Assembly: GCF_027587195.1 (NCBI RefSeq)
Contig: NZ_JAPDDP010000029.1
Location: 1-64,000 of the forward strand
Source: Solirubrobacter phytolaccae
GTDB lineage: Bacteria > Actinomycetota > Thermoleophilia > Solirubrobacterales > Solirubrobacteraceae
Direction: 5' to 3'
DNA length: 64,000 bases
Shown: in pieces, positions 44,412 through 52,868 of the stretch
Layout: each line of letters begins with the position of its first letter
How positions within the stretch are numbered: position 1 is the stretch's first letter
Notes under the pieces: generated by a model
The model's database searches: none
What the model was told of the DNA's origin: nothing
What the model saw: only the letters and a program-made list of their open reading frames with translations
Position numbers and translations under genes: made by a program

Positions 44412-45310
44412 TCCTGCAGGCGGGCACCCGACGGCTGGAGCTCGGCGCCCGCCCGCTGCTGATGGGCATCCTCAACGCCACCCCGGACTCGTTCTCGGAG
44501 GAGCGTGGGGAGGAGCCGCCGTCCGCGCGCGTGGCGCGCGGCCGGGCGTTGATCGCGGCCGGCGCGGATCTGCTCGACATCGGCGGGGAGTCCGCGCGCG
44601 GGGATCGGCCGGCGGTGTCGGTCGAGGAGGAGATCGACCGGGTCTGCACACTGATCGCGTCCCTCGCGGGTGACGCGCTGATCTCCGTCGACACCTACAA
44701 GCCCGAGGTCGCGGAGGCCGCGATCGCGGCGGGCGCGTCGATCGTCAACGACGTCTCGGGCCTGCGGGACCCGCGGCTCGCCGAGGTGTGCGCGGCCAGC
44801 GGCGCCGGGCTGGTGCTCATGCACACGGCCGTCGCGCCGAAGGGCACGTTGCTCGACCCGGCCACCTACACGGACGTCGTGGAGGAGGTCGTCGCGTTTC
44901 TGACGGAGCGGATGGCGGTGGCGCGCGCGGCGGGGGTCGCCGAGGAGCAGCTCGTCCTGGACCCCGGCCCCGACTTCGCCAAGACGCCCGCGCAGACGGT
45001 CGCGATCCTCCGCCGGCTGGACGCCGTGGCCGCGCTGGGACGCCCGATCCTGCTCGCCGCCTCGCGTAAGGACTTCGTCGGCGCTATCACCGCGCGCCCG
45101 CCCGCAGAGCGCGATCCGGGCACGTTGGCCGCGCTCGGACACGGGGTCGAGCACGGCGCTTCGATCCTGCGCGTGCACGACGTCGCCGGGGCGCGCGACT
45201 ACTTCGACGTGCGTGCGGTTCTGCGCGGCGAGCGCGTGCTCGCGCCGCTCGAGGGCTTGTCGCCGGAGCGTTATCCGGACGGTGTCCCCGCGCATCTCTC
45301 GCTAGGCTGA
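44408..45310 (+). CDS. folP: Dihydropteroate synthase, divergent
   Basis: 300 residues from GTG 44408, overlapping the previous stop. Motifs: LMGILNATPDSFSE, DLLDIGGESARGDRP (usually DIGGESTRPG), GASIVNDVSG, LVLMHTA, DPGPDFAKT (usually DPGIGFGKT) and ILLAASRKDFVG. It condenses 6-hydroxymethyl-dihydropterin diphosphate with p-aminobenzoate in folate synthesis. The conserved Thr of DIGGEST is Ala here, so specificity or sulfonamide response may differ. No other folate genes are next to it. Confidence 0.85.
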   Translation: MILQAGTRRLELGARPLLMGILNATPDSFSEERGEEPPSARVARGRALIAAGADLLDIGGESARGDRPAVSVEEEIDRVCTLIASLAGDALISVDTYKPEVAEAAIAAGASIVNDVSGLRDPRLAEVCAASGAGLVLMHTAVAPKGTLLDPATYTDVVEEVVAFLTERMAVARAAGVAEEQLVLDPGPDFAKTPAQTVAILRRLDAVAALGRPILLAASRKDFVGAITARPPAERDPGTLAALGHGVEHGASILRVHDVAGARDYFDVRAVLRGERVLAPLEGLSPERYPDGVPAHLSLG

Positions 45311-45326
45311 GCCTCGATCCCGACCG

Positions 45327-45352
45327 CCCGGCGCTGAACCCAACGCGCCGGG
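45327..45352 (+). promoter_or_regulatory. Leader hairpin before the rho-like gene
   Basis: CCCGGCG (45327-45333) and CGCCGGG (45346-45352) pair around 12 nt, 25 bp before ATG 45377, whose ribosome-binding site GAGGAG is at 45367-45372. Leader structures are common before autoregulated rho genes; here it is only a possibility. Confidence 0.35.
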
Positions 45353-45376
45353 ACGCCTACCGATCCGAGGAGATCT

Positions 45377-47053
45377 ATGCCTACCGTCCTGGACCGCTCC
45401 GCTCTGGAGCAAAGCCCGCTCGCCGATCTGCACGTGCTGGCGAACGAGCTCGGCGTCGACGGCTTCCGCCGCCTGCGCAAGCCCGACCTCGTCGACGCGA
45501 TCCTCGCCCGCCAGGGTGGGGAGCCGGTCGTTGAAGCCGACGAGACGCCCGAGGCCGTCGACGCGCCGACCGCGACCGCGAACGGGAACGACGACGAGCC
45601 CAAGCGCTCGCGCCGTGGCCGCCGCGGTGGCCGTGGCCGCCGTCGCGACGAGGAGGAGAACGGCTCCGCCGACTCCGGCCGTGACCGCGACTCCGGCCGT
45701 GACCGTGACCGTGAGCCCGTCGCCGAGGACCGCTCGTCCGACGACAAGATCGCGGAGGGCACCGTCGAGCTGCTCGCCAACGGCTCCGGCTTCCTGCGCG
45801 TGCTCGGCACGCAGGCGTCCGACGACGACATCTACATCTCCGCCGCCCAGGTCAAGCGCTGCGAGCTGGTCTCGGGCGACAAGATCGCCGGCCCGGTGCG
45901 CGCCGCGCGCCGCTCGGAGCGCTTCCCGTCGCTCGTCCGCGTGGACACCATCAACGGCCGCCCGGCCGACGAGGTCGCCGAGGGCACCCGCTTCGAGGAC
46001 CTCGCCGTCGCGTGGCCGGACGAGCGGATCGCGCTCGGCTCCGACGACCCGACGGTCACCGCGATCGAGTGGCTGACGCCGTTCGGCAAGGGCTCGCGCG
46101 TCGTCATCGCCGGCCCGTCGCGCTCGGGCAAGACCGAGGCGCTGCGTCGCCTGGCCACCGCGCTCGTCGCGCAGGAGGGCCTCGAGGTCAGCGTGCTGCT
46201 CACGGGCGTGCGCCCGGAGGAGGCCGCGGACTGGGCCGTCGAGCCGAGCACGGTGCTCACGTTCGCCTCGTCCGCCGACGCGCAGGCGCAGGCCGTCGAG
46301 CAGGCGGTCGAGACCGGCCGTCGCGTCGCCGCTCGCGGTGGGGACGCCGTCCTGCTGATCGACGGCTTCGAGTACCTCCCGGCGACCGCCGCCCGGCGCG
46401 CGCTGGCCGCGGCCCGCAACCTCGCCGGCGGCGGCTCGCTGACGATCGTCGCCACCTCGCCGGCCCCGGTCGGCGGCGAGACGACCCTCGTCGCGCTGGA
46501 CCGCTCGCTCGCCGCGCTGGGCACGTTCCCGTCCCTGTCGCTCGCCGACTCGGGCGTGCTGCGGGCGGAGCTGCTGGTCGGCCAGGCGGGCGTGGACGCG
46601 ATCCGCGCCGCGACCGCGGGCGGCGAGTTCGTCGCCCCGAAGCCGGCGGCCAAGCCGAAGCCGAAGGGTGGGGCGAGCAAGCCGAAGCCCGAGCCGAAGG
46701 CCAAGCCCGAGCCCAAGGCCAAGCCGGAGGCGAAGGCCAAGCCGAAGGCGAAGCCCGCGCCGGAGCCCGTCGTCGAGGCGGCTGCGGCCGTCGAGGCCGT
46801 CGCGAAGCCCGCCGCCGCGCCGAAGCGCAAGCCGGCCGCCGCGAAGAAGCCGGCGGCGACCAAGACCGCCGCCGCGAAGAAGCCGGCCGCCGCCAAGAAG
46901 CCGGCGGCCAAGGCGGCCGCGACCAAGACGGCGGCGAAGAAGCCCGCCGGCGCGCGCAAGCCCGCTGCGGCGAAGACCGCTGCCGCCAAGAAGCCGGCGG
47001 CCACGACCGCCAAGCGCAAGCCGGCGGCTCGCAAGAAGCCCGCCGCTTCCTAG
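45377..47053 (+). CDS. rho: Divergent Rho-like protein with histone-H1-like tail
   Basis: 558 residues. Rho_N-like helix bundle (10-50), an Arg/Gly- and acidic insert (75-122), a cold-shock RNA-binding domain (GSGFLRVLGTQASDDDIYIS, 136-155) and a RecA-like ATPase core with Walker A GPSRSGKT (246-253) and Walker B VLLID (325-329). Compared with canonical Rho, as I recall it, the Q-loop and R-loop segments (about 35 and 20 residues) are missing and the catalytic Glu in ERPEEV is Val (GVRPEEA). The C-terminal 138 residues are Lys/Ala/Pro repeats like histone H1. A canonical rho elsewhere in the genome is likely, in which case this is a paralogue with a DNA- or RNA-binding role. Confidence 0.82.
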   Translation: MPTVLDRSALEQSPLADLHVLANELGVDGFRRLRKPDLVDAILARQGGEPVVEADETPEAVDAPTATANGNDDEPKRSRRGRRGGRGRRRDEEENGSADSGRDRDSGRDRDREPVAEDRSSDDKIAEGTVELLANGSGFLRVLGTQASDDDIYISAAQVKRCELVSGDKIAGPVRAARRSERFPSLVRVDTINGRPADEVAEGTRFEDLAVAWPDERIALGSDDPTVTAIEWLTPFGKGSRVVIAGPSRSGKTEALRRLATALVAQEGLEVSVLLTGVRPEEAADWAVEPSTVLTFASSADAQAQAVEQAVETGRRVAARGGDAVLLIDGFEYLPATAARRALAAARNLAGGGSLTIVATSPAPVGGETTLVALDRSLAALGTFPSLSLADSGVLRAELLVGQAGVDAIRAATAGGEFVAPKPAAKPKPKGGASKPKPEPKAKPEPKAKPEAKAKPKAKPAPEPVVEAAAAVEAVAKPAAAPKRKPAAAKKPAATKTAAAKKPAAAKKPAAKAAATKTAAKKPAGARKPAAAKTAAAKKPAATTAKRKPAARKKPAAS

Positions 47054-47066
47054 AACGTCCCGTGTG

Positions 47067-47090
47067 CGCGGGGGCCTTCGGGCCCCCGCG
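47067..47090. terminator. Strong hairpin after the rho-like gene
   Basis: CGCGGGGGCC pairs with GGCCCCCGCG around a TTCG tetraloop (10 bp). It lies 13 bp past the rho-like stop and 8 bp past the end of the convergent gene. No T-run follows. Confidence 0.65.
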
Positions 47091-47098
47091 GCGCGTCT

Positions 47099-47605
47099 CT
47101 AGTGGCGCGGGCCGTACGCGACCCGGCGCCAGCTCGGCTCCGGGGAGAGCTCGATCGGCTCACGATCGCGCTCGGGCTGGACGTAGCCGAAGGTGTGCGT
47201 CGCGTCGTCGAAGACCACGTCGAGCTCGCCTTCCTTCACGCGCTGGTCCAGCCAGGCGGAGCGGAACACGAGCCGGCGCAGCCAGTGCACCAGCGAGCGG
47301 TCCGCGGGGCCGACGAGGTCTGGCCAGCAGTCGTTGACGTGCTCCCCGAGGCCAGAAGCGGGGTCGACGACCTCACCGTTGACCGTGAGGTTCACGAGGT
47401 CCTCGAGCTCTGTGTCCTCGAGCGGGTAGCCGACGAAGCCCAGCTTGCGCGCGGCTTGCTCGACGCGCTCGGAAAAGTCACGTTCGTTGAACGTGAACCG
47501 AAGGTCTCCGTACTCCAGGACATAGTCCTGGCCGGAGTCGTAGTTGCCGCGGCGAATCTGATCCATAACGAGATGTGCCTCAGGGGTGCCCTGAGGCGTC
47601 TGCAT
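47099..47605 (-). CDS. Protein of unknown function
   Basis: 168 residues from the ATG at 47605 (GGAGG about 13 nt upstream). Acidic, mixed alpha/beta: QDYVLEYGDLRFTFNERDFSERVEQAARKLG, ELEDLVNLTVNGEVVDP, LVHWLRRLVFRSAWLDQRVKEGELDVVFDDATHTFGYV. It has no signal peptide and no recognised family. It reads like an enzyme-binding or immunity-sized protein, but nothing supports a function. Its promoter region 47606-47800 is shared with the divergent gene. Confidence 0.5.
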   Translation of the reverse strand: MQTPQGTPEAHLVMDQIRRGNYDSGQDYVLEYGDLRFTFNERDFSERVEQAARKLGFVGYPLEDTELEDLVNLTVNGEVVDPASGLGEHVNDCWPDLVGPADRSLVHWLRRLVFRSAWLDQRVKEGELDVVFDDATHTFGYVQPERDREPIELSPEPSWRRVAYGPRH

Positions 47606-47788
47606 CTTATGCGCGGTTCCTCCCCTGAGTCCCGCACTGAATCGGAACTTTCATCCAGCGACCACAGGGTGTCGGAGATCGAACGCGCGGAGCCCGCCGT
47701 CCGCTGTTCGCGAGTGTACCGGCGCCGCAAGGCTGGACGTTCCGCCAGGGTGTCAGCAATGCACCGTGATCTAGTTGTGAATTCTGGC

Positions 47789-47800
47789 TAGGGTCGAACC
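47789..47800 (+). promoter_or_regulatory. TAGGGT hexamer 6 nt before the start at 47801
   Basis: TAGGGT (47789-47794) stands 6 nt before ATG 47801. The rest of 47606-47788 shows no gene and no strong repeat. Confidence 0.4.
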
Positions 47801-48298
47801 ATGGCCGTCTGCCGTCTCGCAGTACTCAGCGCCGTCCTCGCGTTCGCCCTCGTGGGCCCCGCGTTCGCGGCCGACCCGATCGAACCCCGCGCCGATCTGA
47901 CGCTCAAAGGGCAGATCCAGTTCCCGCGCGCGCAGAGCATGTACGTGCGGACGGGCGCCAAGGACGGCTCGCGCCTGACCGTCGCGCTCGGCTTCCACGG
48001 CAAGTGCAAGGGCGGCGGACTCGGCGAGCTCTGGGCGTCCAACGTCGCGGCCAAGCCCGAGGTCCGCGTGCGCGACGGCAAGTTCGAGGCTGAGCTGACC
48101 GGCACCAGCCGCAACGTCGGCGGTGTCTCCGGCCGCACGGCGAGCTACACGTGGACGTTCAGCGGGCGCTTCACCGACCGTGAAGTCGCGGTCGCCACCG
48201 TGAGCGGCACCGCCGAGGTCCGCAACGGCTCCAAGGTCGTCTCGCGCTGCGAGATCCGCAAGCCCGCGTCCGTGCGGCTCGCGGTGCGCTCCGCATAG
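47801..48298 (+). CDS. Small secreted protein of unknown function
   Basis: 165 residues with a signal peptide (MAVCRLAVLSAVLAFALVGPAFA). The mature part is beta-rich (LTVALGFHGKCKGGGLGELWASN, YTWTFSGRFTDREVAVATVSGTAEVRNG) with two further Cys (KCKGG and RCEIRK) that could pair. No family recognised. It precedes the response regulator and could belong to its regulon. Confidence 0.55.
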   Translation: MAVCRLAVLSAVLAFALVGPAFAADPIEPRADLTLKGQIQFPRAQSMYVRTGAKDGSRLTVALGFHGKCKGGGLGELWASNVAAKPEVRVRDGKFEAELTGTSRNVGGVSGRTASYTWTFSGRFTDREVAVATVSGTAEVRNGSKVVSRCEIRKPASVRLAVRSA

Positions 48299-48325
48299 TT
48301 TTCGCCGCCATGCCCTAGAGAGGGC
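48297..48325 (+). promoter_or_regulatory. Shared leader motif before the OmpR regulator
   Basis: AGTTTTCG (48297-48304), 9 nt, then CCTAGAGAGGGC directly before ATG 48326. The last 20 nt of the block including ATG GACCC are identical to those before tadA at 58935, and the 30-nt leaders align with the leader of the kinase at 52029. AGAGAGGG can serve as ribosome-binding site; the upstream part may be a promoter element. Confidence 0.45.
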
Positions 48326-48329
48326 ATGG
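48308..48329 (+). promoter_or_regulatory. Hairpin enclosing the start codon of the OmpR regulator
   Basis: CCATGCCCT (48308-48316) pairs perfectly with AGGGCATGG (48321-48329) across an AGAG loop. The right arm contains the ATG (48326-48328) and overlaps the ribosome-binding site, so translation could be limited by this 9-bp stem. Confidence 0.5.
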
Positions 48330-49063
48330 ACCCCGCCACGCTCCTGCTCGTCGAGGACGACCCGGTGATCCGGCTCTTCCTCGCCGACAACCTCACCGCC
48401 GACGGCTACGACGTCCTCGTCGCCGAGACCGTCCATGACGCCGGGCGCCTGCTCGAGCGCTCACGCCCGGACCTCGCCGTCTTCGACGTGCACCTGCCCG
48501 ACGGCTCCGGGCTCGACCTGCTGCGCCGCGTACGCGCCTCCGACGGGCTCGCCTCGCGCCTGGACCCGACGCTGCCGGTCGTGATGCTCTCCGGCGCGGG
48601 CGAGGAGCTCGACCGCGTCCGCGGCCTGGAGCGCGGCGCCGACGACTACGTGGTCAAGCCGTTCGCGTACCCGGAGCTGCGGCTGCGGATCGAGGCGGTC
48701 CTGCGCCGCGCCCGGACGCGCGTGCAGCTCGGGACGCTGCGGATCGGCTCGCTGGAGATCGACCCGGCGGGTCGCGCGGCGTCCGTGCGCGGGCAGCGCG
48801 TGGAGCTGGCGGCGAAGGAGTTCGCGCTGCTGCGGACGCTGGCCTCGGCGCCTTCGCGGGTGTTCACGAAGGAGGAGCTGTTGCGCGACGTGTGGGGCTT
48901 TCGCGCGGCCGGATCGACGAGGACCTTGGACTCGCACGCGTGCCGGCTGCGGCAGAAGCTGCGCGCCGACGGGGACGAGTTCGTGGTCAACGTCTGGGGC
49001 GTGGGCTACCGCTTGGTGGACGGTCCGGCGCCATCAGGGTTTCCTGCTCGGTCGGCTTCATGA
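48326..49063 (+). CDS. OmpR/PhoB-family response regulator
   Basis: 245 residues. Receiver with VEDD at 9-12, Asp54 in AVFDVHLP, switch MLSGAG and Lys in DDYVVKPFAYPE. The C-terminal OmpR winged helix reads VELAAKEFALLRTLASAPSRVFTKEELLRDVWG and RTLDSHACRLRQKL. No kinase is directly adjacent, but a classic kinase lies at 52029, four genes on. It heads a block of c-di-GMP genes and may regulate the Tad pilus, because it shares a leader motif with tadA. Confidence 0.88.
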   Translation: MDPATLLLVEDDPVIRLFLADNLTADGYDVLVAETVHDAGRLLERSRPDLAVFDVHLPDGSGLDLLRRVRASDGLASRLDPTLPVVMLSGAGEELDRVRGLERGADDYVVKPFAYPELRLRIEAVLRRARTRVQLGTLRIGSLEIDPAGRAASVRGQRVELAAKEFALLRTLASAPSRVFTKEELLRDVWGFRAAGSTRTLDSHACRLRQKLRADGDEFVVNVWGVGYRLVDGPAPSGFPARSAS

Positions 49064-49118
49064 CCTGCCGCCCGCTGGTCGCGAGCCCGGCGGGTAGGCG
49101 GGACGGATAGACCTCCAA

Positions 49119-50927
49119 GTGCAGATCGGTGACGAGAGCGCCCGCCTGAGCGCGCTGCGGGACGTGGGGTTGCTCGACGCGGAGCCGGACCCGGCGCTGG
49201 AGCGGCTCACGCGGCTGGCGGGTGAGCTGTTGGGCGTGCCGATCTCGCTGGTGACGCTGGTCGCGGACGGGCGCCAGTACTTCGCGGGCGCGACCGGACT
49301 CGAGGCACCACTCGACCGCGAGCGCGAGACGCCGCTGTCGCACTCGTGCTGCCGGCACGTGGTCGAGCGGCGGGCGCCGCTGGTCGTCGACGACTGTCGC
49401 GAGTCATCCCTGCTGGCGGAGAACCTCGGCGTGCGCGACTATGGCGTCATGGCGTACGCGGGGATGCCACTCACGCTCGACGGTGGGGAGACGCTCGGGG
49501 CGTTCTGCGCCGTCGACAAGGTCCCGCACCCCTGGAGCGAGCGCGAGGTGCGGCTGCTCGAGGAGCTCGCCGCGCTGGCCGTGGACGTGCTGGAGGCGCG
49601 GCGCGCGAGCGGGCGGGAGCTGCGTGATCGCCTCACCGGCCTGGCGGGGCGGGCGTTGTTCGGGGAGCTCGTCGCGCGGTCGATCGCGCGGGGCGTGCGC
49701 GGCGACCGCTCGTGCGCGGTGCTCGCGTTCGGGCTGGACGGGTTCCGGCTCGTCAACGACGCGCTCGGGCACGCGGCGGGCGACGAGCTTCTCCAGTCGG
49801 TCGCGACGCGGCTGTCCACGGCGCTGCGCAGCGGAGACGCGGCCTGCCGGCTGGCCGGTGACGAGTTCCTCGTGCTCTGCGACGCGCTCGAAGACGAGGG
49901 CGAGGCCGAGATGATCTGCGACCGGCTCGTGGGCGAGCTCACGCGTGGGTCGCACGTGGCGGGCGGGCATGCGGTGCCGGTCTCGCTGACCGTCGGGGTG
50001 TCGACGACGAGCACCGTGGTCGCCGCGGACGACCTGATCGACGCCGCGGTCGACGCGCTCGCGCGCCGCAAGCGTGGGGCGCACAGCGCGTCGGGGCGGC
50101 CGGACCCCGAGCGCCGGGTCCGCGCGACCCGCCGGCTGCGGCTCCAGCAGGCCCTGCACGGGGTGGAGGAGCGGGACGAGCTCACGCTCGTCTACCAGCC
50201 GCTGGTCGAGCTGCGCGGCGGCGGGCTCAAGGGCTTCGAGGCGCTGCTGCGCTGGACGCACCCCGAGCTCGGGCCGGTGCGCCCGGACGAGTTCATCCCG
50301 GTGGCTGAGCGGTCCGGCGCGATCGTGCCGATCGGCGAGTGGGTGCTCGAGCGCGCCGCGCGCGATCTCGCCGCGTGGCGCAAGGGGACCGACGTCACGG
50401 TGTCGGTGAACGTCGCGCCGATCCAGCTGCGCAGCGCGACGTTCCCGGAGCGGGTCGCCGCGATCTTCGCCGCGCACGGCGTGTCCCCGAGCGCGTTGAC
50501 GCTGGAGATCACCGAGCGCGTGCTGCTGGACGACCGTCCGGCGTACATGCGCGCGATGGCCGAGCTGCGCGAGCTCGGCGTGCAGATCGCGCTCGACGAC
50601 TTCGGCACGGGCTACTCGGCCCTGAGCTACCTGTCGCGCTTCCCGCTCGACGTGCTCAAGATCGACCGCGGGTTCGTCGCCGGGCTCGACTCGCAGCCGC
50701 AGGCCCGCGCGCTGCTGGAGGCGATCACCGGCATGGCTTCGGCGCTCGGCCTGCGGACGGTCGGCGAGGGGATCGAGACGGCGCGTCAGCTCGCGCAGCT
50801 CGCCGCGAGCGGGTGCGACATCGGCCAGGGCTACCACCTCGCCCGTCCGCTCCCGGTCGACGAGCTGTTGCCGTTGCTCGAACGTGTCTGGGACACCGGG
50901 GGAGCCGATGGCGAGGCGCCGGGCTGA
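49119..50927 (+). CDS. GAF-GGDEF-EAL protein (c-di-GMP phosphodiesterase likely)
   Basis: 602 residues from GTG. A GAF domain (about 20-160, with TPLSHSCCRHVV and LGAFCAVD) is followed by a GGDEF domain that reads AGDEF (246-250), so cyclase activity is doubtful, and an EAL domain with EAL at 374-376, NVAPIQL, EITERVLL and DDFGTGYS (493-500), DVLKIDRGFV, GEGIET and GYHLARPLP. All EAL catalytic motifs are intact, so it should degrade c-di-GMP, perhaps controlled by GAF ligand. The next gene starts 20 bp before its stop. Confidence 0.85.
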   Translation: MQIGDESARLSALRDVGLLDAEPDPALERLTRLAGELLGVPISLVTLVADGRQYFAGATGLEAPLDRERETPLSHSCCRHVVERRAPLVVDDCRESSLLAENLGVRDYGVMAYAGMPLTLDGGETLGAFCAVDKVPHPWSEREVRLLEELAALAVDVLEARRASGRELRDRLTGLAGRALFGELVARSIARGVRGDRSCAVLAFGLDGFRLVNDALGHAAGDELLQSVATRLSTALRSGDAACRLAGDEFLVLCDALEDEGEAEMICDRLVGELTRGSHVAGGHAVPVSLTVGVSTTSTVVAADDLIDAAVDALARRKRGAHSASGRPDPERRVRATRRLRLQQALHGVEERDELTLVYQPLVELRGGGLKGFEALLRWTHPELGPVRPDEFIPVAERSGAIVPIGEWVLERAARDLAAWRKGTDVTVSVNVAPIQLRSATFPERVAAIFAAHGVSPSALTLEITERVLLDDRPAYMRAMAELRELGVQIALDDFGTGYSALSYLSRFPLDVLKIDRGFVAGLDSQPQARALLEAITGMASALGLRTVGEGIETARQLAQLAASGCDIGQGYHLARPLPVDELLPLLERVWDTGGADGEAPG

Positions 50928-51900
50928 ACCGGCGCTCGTCTACAGCGCCGCGGCGATCTGCGCCGCCGCGGGCGCGATCGGCGCGCTGGAGGAGCTGCTC
51001 CCGAACGGGCCCGACTTCTCGATCGTGCCGACGCTCGTGGCCCTCGGGCTCGGGCTCTTGGCCGTCACCATGGGGCGCCGGTTGCCGCGGGACGCGATGC
51101 TGGTCTTCGGCTTCGTCGGCACGGCCGTGGTCGGCGTGGCCGTCGGCTCGACGCGTGGCTACTCCGACGCCGCGATCGTCTACTGCTGGCCGGTGCTGTG
51201 GGTGGCGTCGTTCTACGGCACGCGCGCGACGGCCGCGGTTGTGGTGTGGGTGGGTGCCGTGCACGGCGCGGCGTTGGCCGCGCTGCCGGACGGCGACGCG
51301 AGCGTGGACCGCTGGGTGGACGTCACGGTCACGGTCATCGTCGTCGGCGTCGTGGTGCGGGTGCTCGCGGCGCGCAACGAGCGGCTCGTGGAGGAGCTCT
51401 CCACCGAGGCGCGAATCGACCCGCTGACCCGGCTCCACAATCGGCGCGCGTTCGACGAGCGGTTGGCGGCGGAGACCGCGCGCGCCGTCCGCGACCGCAC
51501 GTCCCTGGCGGCCGTGGCCTTCGACATCGACCACTTCAAGCGCGTCAACGACGAGCACGGCCACGAGTTCGGCGACCGCGTCCTGCAGTGGGTGGCCAAG
51601 ATCCTCGCGCAGGAGACGCGGGGCGCGGACGTGACCGCGCGGGTCGGTGGCGAGGAGTTCGTCGTGCTGCTGCCCGGCACGGCGATCGGCGGCGCGGAGG
51701 AGCTCGCCGAGCGCGTCCGCAAGTCGGTCGAGCGCGGCGGCGGGCCGGTGGCGATCACGATCAGCGCCGGCGTGGCCGCGGCGATCCCCTCAGGTCCGAA
51801 GCACGGCCTGGTCGAGGCGGCCGACCGCGCCCTGTACCGCGCCAAGGGCGACGGCCGCAACGCCGTGCGCCTCGCGGACTCCGACCACGCGGCGCTCTGA
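50908..51900 (+). CDS. Membrane diguanylate cyclase
   Basis: 330 residues from ATG 50908 with GGGGGAG upstream. About six membrane segments (residues 10-155) lead to a GGDEF domain with active site GGEEF (247-251) and an inhibitory-site RxxD (RGAD, 238-241) at the normal five-residue distance. DIDHFKRVNDEHGHEFGD marks the metal and substrate pocket. It should make c-di-GMP with product inhibition. It overlaps the EAL gene by 20 bp, so synthesis and breakdown enzymes are made together. Confidence 0.87.
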   Translation: MARRRAEPALVYSAAAICAAAGAIGALEELLPNGPDFSIVPTLVALGLGLLAVTMGRRLPRDAMLVFGFVGTAVVGVAVGSTRGYSDAAIVYCWPVLWVASFYGTRATAAVVVWVGAVHGAALAALPDGDASVDRWVDVTVTVIVVGVVVRVLAARNERLVEELSTEARIDPLTRLHNRRAFDERLAAETARAVRDRTSLAAVAFDIDHFKRVNDEHGHEFGDRVLQWVAKILAQETRGADVTARVGGEEFVVLLPGTAIGGAEELAERVRKSVERGGGPVAITISAGVAAAIPSGPKHGLVEAADRALYRAKGDGRNAVRLADSDHAAL

Positions 51901-52028
51901 GCGCGCCGCGGAAGGCGGCCGCGACCGTGGCGCGCGCCGCGCCGCGAGCCGGTGGCGCGCGGCCCGCCCCGCTCGCGCCGTCGCCTGGCGAGGGGGGCGA
52001 ACTTCTCCCGGCGCGGCCTCTACGGACC

Positions 52029-52868
52029 ATGACGATCGCGACCTGGCTCCTCCTCGCGGCGCTGACCGCGTCCCTGCTCCGCTCGCATCATCGGCTCGTG
52101 CGGGTCGCGCGGGCCAGCCACGAGCTGCGCGGGCCGATCTCCGCCGTGCAGCTCGGCCTCCACGGGTTGTCCGGCGAGCCGGCCCGGCTGGCCGCGATCG
52201 AGCTGGAGCTGCGGCGCGCCGGCCGGGCGCTGGAGGATCTGGTCGGCGCGCGGAGTCGCACCGGGCCCGAACGCGTGGACCTCGCAGCGCTGGTGCTCGA
52301 GCACGAGCACGCGTGGGCGACGATCGCGCGCGCCCACGACGCGCGGCTGCACCTCGCGCCGCCCACGGTCGTGCTGCCGTTCGCGATCGGCGGCGGGGAC
52401 GTGCGCGCACCCGCGACGGTGCACGCCGACCCGCTGCGGATCGCCCAGGCGTGCGCGAACCTCGTCGCCAACGCGGCCGAGCACGGGCACGGCGAGGTCC
52501 GCGTGCGCGTCCGCGCCTCGCTCGACCGGGTCGCGATCGAGGTGCGCGACGACGGCCCGGGCCTGCCGGTTCCGCTCGCCGCGATGACGGCACCCGCCCG
52601 GTTGCGCCGCGGCCGCCGCGGCCACGGCCTGGCGATCGCGGCGAGCATCGCCTCCAGCCACGGCGGCCGCCTGTCCGCGGACGGTCCGCGGATGACACTG
52701 GAGCTCCCGGCCGCCAGCACACGCGTCCCGTTGACCCGCCGCGGCCGGCTGAAGGCGAGACTGCGCCGCCTCGCGCGGCGACCAGACGACCTGTTCGTCG
52801 CGCTCGATCCGCCCGGGATCACCGCTCCTCACCTGGATGAAGACGTCGATCGCTCGGTCGTCTCGTGA
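52029..52868 (+). CDS. HisKA-type sensor histidine kinase
   Basis: 279 residues with one N-terminal membrane helix (MTIATWLLLAALTASLLRSH). The H-box is ASHELRGPISAV with His31; the ATPase domain has ANLVANAAEHGHG, DDGPGLP and a GHGLAIAASIASSHGG lid. There is no sensor domain, so it may respond to membrane or partner cues; it is the likely kinase of the OmpR regulator at 48326. Its leader aligns with those of that regulator and tadA. Coupled to cpaB by GTGA overlap. Confidence 0.82.
   Translation: MTIATWLLLAALTASLLRSHHRLVRVARASHELRGPISAVQLGLHGLSGEPARLAAIELELRRAGRALEDLVGARSRTGPERVDLAALVLEHEHAWATIARAHDARLHLAPPTVVLPFAIGGGDVRAPATVHADPLRIAQACANLVANAAEHGHGEVRVRVRASLDRVAIEVRDDGPGLPVPLAAMTAPARLRRGRRGHGLAIAASIASSHGGRLSADGPRMTLELPAASTRVPLTRRGRLKARLRRLARRPDDLFVALDPPGITAPHLDEDVDRSVVS

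Noticed and set aside
46660-47053. Lys/Ala/Pro-rich repeat as a DNA tandem repeat or a separate gene
   Set aside because: It is in frame with the Rho-like gene, and codon choice varies between repeats, so it is a protein-level low-complexity tail, not a recent DNA repeat.
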